Positions 4,124-6,789 of a DNA stretch of 6,789 nucleotides are shown here, piece by piece (within the stretch, counting starts at the first letter, position 1; each line of letters opens with the position of its first letter). The stretch spans positions 1 through 6,789 of the forward strand of contig SBBU01000070.1 of assembly GCA_005239585.1 (NCBI GenBank). The letters are read 5' to 3'. The translations under genes and the position numbers were made by a program. The notes below the pieces were generated by a model, which saw nothing but the letters and a program-made list of their open reading frames with translations, did no database searches and was not told the DNA's origin. This stretch comes from Planctomycetaceae bacterium. GTDB taxonomy: Bacteria; Planctomycetota; MHYJ01; SBBU01.

Positions 4124-6070
4124 TTACCTACACCTCATACCCGTGTCCTTGATATTGATTTTCTGCAAGACTCCTTTTTCATCAAATTCAAGTGTGATTT
4201 TGTAAATGATATGTCCGACATGCAACGTGGTCTCGGCCGACTTTTCCTGCAAAGTAACCTTATTAACACTAGATCCATGAGCGTGCTTTGATCCATGAAC
4301 TCCGCCAAATACCTGTTGCAACAGAATAACGCTAGACATTGCCATGCCTTTCTTCTCGCTCTCCTCTTTAGCTCTAACTACACTGAAGAATTTTATCAGA
4401 GGATCTTTTGATGCCTTTTCCACACCTGCTGCCTTGTCTATTTTCTCCAGGACAGGCTTGGCCAGTTCGATTAACTCCTTGTCAGACCCATCGCATGTAC
4501 TGTCAGCATCCTTGAATTGTTTTTCTACAACAGCCAGGATTGCCTTTCTCAATTTCTCATTGACGCCTCCTGAATCTTGATCACCTATCTTTGGAAGTGG
4601 TAAAGGACCGAATTGCGATGGTATCATTTGGGCAGAGCCTGTCGGATCTTTATCCCTCGTATGCACCCAGTAAATTTTCTCTGATAAGCAGACTAGTGCA
4701 TGTTTTACTCCTGTACGTTTATCTCCCTTGAATTCTCCTAACACTATATGTTTGAAATCCTTGTCGCACGTTGGACACTTGGTCGGAAGTTCATTTTTAG
4801 CCTTGACAACAGGTGGTTTTGGGCTTACTGAGTCTATGTGTTTAAGAATCGCTTCTCTTAGTTTTTCGTCTTCAATTTCCTCTCTCGTTTTAACTTTTCT
4901 CTGGCAGTGGTAGCAGATTCCCAGCTCTTTGGCACAGGCCTGACATGGAGAATGACAAAAATCGGCATAGACATCTTCTTTATTACAGCGTTCACATGTA
5001 GCGTGTGCTCTCCTATCTTTTATATGTCCTTTGCAGCAGTCCTTCCCGGTGCAGAGACCCTCCTTGATCCATTTCTTATCCTGATCGCCGATTTTCTGCT
5101 CTAACTTATCTCCGCAGATCGGGCATGCCCCCTCTTTTTTGGCACAGGAGAGACAATATTTTGCCAAAGGCTCCTTATGACCATCTGTAGCTATTGCGCT
5201 CATAGAACACGAGACACAGCTATAATGATACTCAGCAATATGTTTGATCGCTTGTTCACCAGAATGGGTGACTTGACCGAATGCCTTGAGTGTTCCCCAC
5301 TTTTCGAGGCAGGATTTGCATGCGATTTTATCCACTTGCTGCTTGAAGGGTTTTTCACCCTCTTTAACTTTTACTACATCGCCTTCAACGGCAGTAAGGC
5401 TACCCTGCAAATTTGCGACCTGCACCAACCCAGCGAGAACTATTATTGTTATTGATCTCATATCATCTCCTCCTTTTTTATCTAAAGAGACCTTAAATTT
5501 AGTACCTAAAACGACAATCTCCGCGACAGGTGTTTTGACCTGAAAGCGCTCTTTTTGCCTATCAACTTCAAAAACTGCAGAGCCGTTTGTCATATTAATT
5601 ATTCGTTTTTCTTGAATTATCAGCTCCGTTTTCGGCTCAAGCATCACTGTACTGTTATCAAGTTGTATAGTCCCATTTTGGTCTTGATTTGTCATGAAGC
5701 GGTTTTCGAAAACTTGCACATCCCCTTCAATTATCCTCACAACAGGTTTTTCAGGGTGCTGCCGCAAAGGCTGGAAGAGAATTATCGCGCCTAGAACAAG
5801 AATAACTGCCGCAGATGCAGAGAGTGCAAAGAGGAACATGGCCCTTCGCCTGCCCTTTCCTGTTCCACTGATGCGATCCATGACCTTTTTCGCCCTAACG
5901 ACATCAGGGAGATTACCCCCGAGCCATTCCATAAATGAGTGAAGCTTTTTAGCACTCTTACTACACGAAGCACAAGTATTGAGATGATCTTCCAACTGAA
6001 CTTTCCTAGTCAGATCGAGATCTCCCCCAAAGTATAGCTTGATCTGCCCCTGACAGTCATTACAGCTCAT
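4124..6070 (-). CDS. Anti-sigma factor: zinc finger, TM, FecR domain fused to a Cys-rich repeat region
   Basis: Likely membrane partner of the ECF sigma factor encoded just before it. Numbering is from ATG 6070 (648 residues). Residues 1-60 form a zf-HC2-type domain (Cys3, Cys6, H29xxxC33xxC36). A single membrane span lies at about 77-101, followed by a FecR domain at about 109-241 (IIEGDVQVF near 113; the strand ending VVLGTKFKV near 186-194). Then comes a region unlike ordinary anti-sigma factors: CxxC pairs at 251/254, 285/288, 306/309, 316/319, 359/362, 376/379, 386/389 and 432/435, with two modules carrying CxxCAKxxGxCxxC (306-319 and 376-389). None is CxxCH, so haem c is unlikely. A C-terminal part of about 200 residues, with a His cluster (592, 596, 598), is not recognised. 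GGGAG at 6082-6078 lies seven bases before ATG 6070; ATG 6073 and ATG 6112 are alternatives, the last overlapping the sigma gene by 38 bases. A strong internal ribosome-binding site precedes Met204. The fusion is seen directly; the role is inferred. Confidence 0.85.
   Translation of the reverse strand: MSCNDCQGQIKLYFGGDLDLTRKVQLEDHLNTCASCSKSAKKLHSFMEWLGGNLPDVVRAKKVMDRISGTGKGRRRAMFLFALSASAAVILVLGAIILFQPLRQHPEKPVVRIIEGDVQVFENRFMTNQDQNGTIQLDNSTVMLEPKTELIIQEKRIINMTNGSAVFEVDRQKERFQVKTPVAEIVVLGTKFKVSLDKKGGDDMRSITIIVLAGLVQVANLQGSLTAVEGDVVKVKEGEKPFKQQVDKIACKSCLEKWGTLKAFGQVTHSGEQAIKHIAEYHYSCVSCSMSAIATDGHKEPLAKYCLSCAKKEGACPICGDKLEQKIGDQDKKWIKEGLCTGKDCCKGHIKDRRAHATCERCNKEDVYADFCHSPCQACAKELGICYHCQRKVKTREEIEDEKLREAILKHIDSVSPKPPVVKAKNELPTKCPTCDKDFKHIVLGEFKGDKRTGVKHALVCLSEKIYWVHTRDKDPTGSAQMIPSQFGPLPLPKIGDQDSGGVNEKLRKAILAVVEKQFKDADSTCDGSDKELIELAKPVLEKIDKAAGVEKASKDPLIKFFSVVRAKEESEKKGMAMSSVILLQQVFGGVHGSKHAHGSSVNKVTLQEKSAETTLHVGHIIYKITLEFDEKGVLQKINIKDTGMRCR
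5459..5475 (-). promoter_or_regulatory. Strong internal ribosome-binding site and ATG inside the FecR coding region
   Basis: On the - strand AAGGAGG (5475-5469) is followed after seven bases by an in-frame ATG (5461-5459), codon 204 of the anti-sigma gene. It is the best ribosome-binding site in the window. Initiation here would give a 445-residue protein. Its beginning (MRSITIIVLAGLVQVA) has a short basic start and a hydrophobic stretch like a signal peptide, and SLTA at 223-226 could be a cleavage site. The same codons also fit the last strands of the FecR domain, so the site may simply be what Lys-Lys-Gly-Gly-Asp-Asp happens to encode. Confidence 0.45.
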
Positions 6071-6074
6071 CATT

Positions 6075-6629
6075 TCACTCCCACCATCTGGCAAGTTTGT
6101 CCCAAAGTTCATCGTAGACGCGTGAAAGCTGACCAGTAACTGTACCCAACGGCCTGTCTAATTTCCTTGCAATCTCTGCACAAGACATTCCCTGAAGGTA
6201 CTTCATTTCAATCAATCTTCGCAACTCAGGCGAAATAGAGCGAAGCGCGGCTTGCAGTGCAGACCTCTTTTCATTCTCCTCAAGTGCCTCAGCAGGGGCA
6301 GCAACATCTTCAAGCACAGGTAAAACCTCGAGCGCCACCTGCTTCTTTCGAAAATACTCACGCGCGCAGTTATGGGCAATCCCAACAAGCCATGTCCTGA
6401 ACTTTTCTGGATTCCTACAGTCATCCAAAGACTTGTAGGCCCTGAAAAATGTCTCCTGTGTCAATTCCTCAGCAAGTTCCATGTCTTTCACTATACTCAC
6501 CAAATACCCTATAACTGCCCTCTGATGTCGTAGCACAAGCTCGCCAAAGGCCTCCTTTTCACCACTGAGGCTAGCTGTAACCAAGTTTGCATCTTTCATG
6601 CTGCTTGAATGTTTCTTTTTTTCTTCCAT
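6075..6629 (-). CDS. ECF-family RNA polymerase sigma factor (sigma-70 group 4)
   Basis: Directs RNA polymerase to a dedicated set of promoters, usually when released by its anti-sigma partner. At 184 residues it has the usual ECF length. Region 2 spans about 24-95: AFGELVLRHQ near 27-36, the core-binding stretch AEELTQETFFRAYKSL at 53-68, and FRTWLVGIAHNCAREYFRKK at 77-96, which recognises the -10 element. A linker with acidic and Ala-rich residues (about 97-120) leads to region 4 at about 124-180. There ISPELRRLIEMKYLQGMSC and EIARKLDRPLGTVTGQLSR form the helix-turn-helix that reads the -35 element. No extra C-terminal domain is present. ATG 6629 is the first start; AGGA lies ten bases before it, a loose spacing, and ATG 6599 is a weaker alternative. 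The stop TGA (6077-6075) lies four bases before ATG 6070 of the anti-sigma gene, so the two are probably translated together. Confidence 0.95.
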   Translation of the reverse strand: MEEKKKHSSSMKDANLVTASLSGEKEAFGELVLRHQRAVIGYLVSIVKDMELAEELTQETFFRAYKSLDDCRNPEKFRTWLVGIAHNCAREYFRKKQVALEVLPVLEDVAAPAEALEENEKRSALQAALRSISPELRRLIEMKYLQGMSCAEIARKLDRPLGTVTGQLSRVYDELWDKLARWWE

Positions 6630-6666
6630 AAGTTAGTGATCCTAGTCGGAGTTTTGCTACAAGATT

Positions 6667-6789
6667 TTAGATTTTTCTCTCAAGATAATCGACCTCGCTT
6701 GTCAACACTTTTTTGTGCCGTAACTTATTGTGATTATGCAACTTACATACACTCATTGAAGGAGGCCACAGAGCAAGCAGGAGAGCACA
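6667..6789 (-). other. Open frame running in from the right edge, possible gene tail
   Basis: On the - strand a frame stays open for 40 codons from the window edge to TAA 6669-6667, ending VLTSEVDYLERKI. It could be the end of a gene upstream of the sigma factor, or a chance open frame. No domain is recognised. The same stretch also holds an AAGGAGG on the + strand (6759-6765), but no start codon follows it in the window. Confidence 0.15.
6700..6705 (-). promoter_or_regulatory. Possible -35 element (TTGACA) ahead of the sigma factor gene
   Basis: A perfect TTGACA reads on the - strand, about 70 bases before the sigma gene start. No good TATAAT lies at the normal 16-18 base spacing (the bases there read near TGAGAG), although TATCTT lies closer. 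Many ECF operons are self-activated from GGAAC-type promoters; no clear match to that form was found. Weak support. Confidence 0.2.

Noticed and set aside
4260..4305. Repeated GATCCATGA
   Set aside because: Falls in coding sequence for the repeated His-Gly-Ser of the His cluster; not an independent DNA element.
4124..6070. Possible multihaem cytochrome because of many CxxC pairs
   Set aside because: None of the CxxC pairs is followed by His, so covalent haem c attachment is not supported.
6759..6765. AAGGAGG on the + strand suggesting a divergent gene
   Set aside because: No start codon within the bases that remain before the window edge.

Overview
The window reads as a compact bacterial chromosome segment with moderate G+C, standard stop codons, and ATG, GTG and TTG starts. 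The ECF sigma factor paired with a zinc-finger/FecR transmembrane partner points to a bacterium, probably Gram-negative. The CxxC-rich modules give a weak impression of Planctomycetes/PVC or a related environmental lineage, but the taxon cannot be fixed from this window. No rRNA, tRNA, CRISPR array, insertion sequence or phage gene was recognised.

Left part, + strand (183-3350): four genes. A fold-type I PLP-dependent aminotransferase-like protein overlaps by one base a cation diffusion facilitator (zinc-type efflux pump). Five bases later comes a short purine nucleoside phosphorylase. After a 101-base gap follows cytidine deaminase. The first three look like one transcription unit. A sigma-70-like promoter lies just before the first gene, so close that its mRNA could be almost leaderless. 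The gap before cytidine deaminase holds two related AT-rich palindromes with the core CGAARACGTWTTCG and centres exactly 60 bases apart. They are part of a degenerate 60-base tandem duplication that also repeats the ATATGCAG around the cytidine deaminase start. They look like LacI-family (PurR/CytR/RbsR-type) operators, or terminator-like hairpins, sitting between two nucleoside-salvage genes.

Right part, - strand (6629 down to 3340): an ECF sigma factor is followed at once by its likely anti-sigma factor, and about 145 bases further on by a MocA-like nucleotidyltransferase. The nucleotidyltransferase ends convergently inside the last codons of cytidine deaminase, an 11-base tail-to-tail overlap.

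The anti-sigma gene is the most unusual item. It encodes a cytoplasmic HxxxCxxC zinc finger, one membrane span, a FecR domain, then about 400 further residues with a duplicated CxxC-rich module, short internal repeats and an unrecognised C-terminal domain. Inside the FecR coding region lies a textbook AAGGAGG ribosome-binding site seven bases before an in-frame ATG. It could make the Cys-rich part as a separate, possibly exported 445-residue protein.

Overall the + strand group combines nucleoside salvage (purine nucleoside phosphorolysis, cytidine deamination) with metal efflux and an amino-acid-type PLP enzyme. The - strand group is a cell-surface signalling sigma/anti-sigma pair. Other points worth attention are the loss of the usual PLP-contacting Asp in the aminotransferase, an HxxxH rather than HxxxD metal motif in the transporter, and the unusually short phosphorylase.
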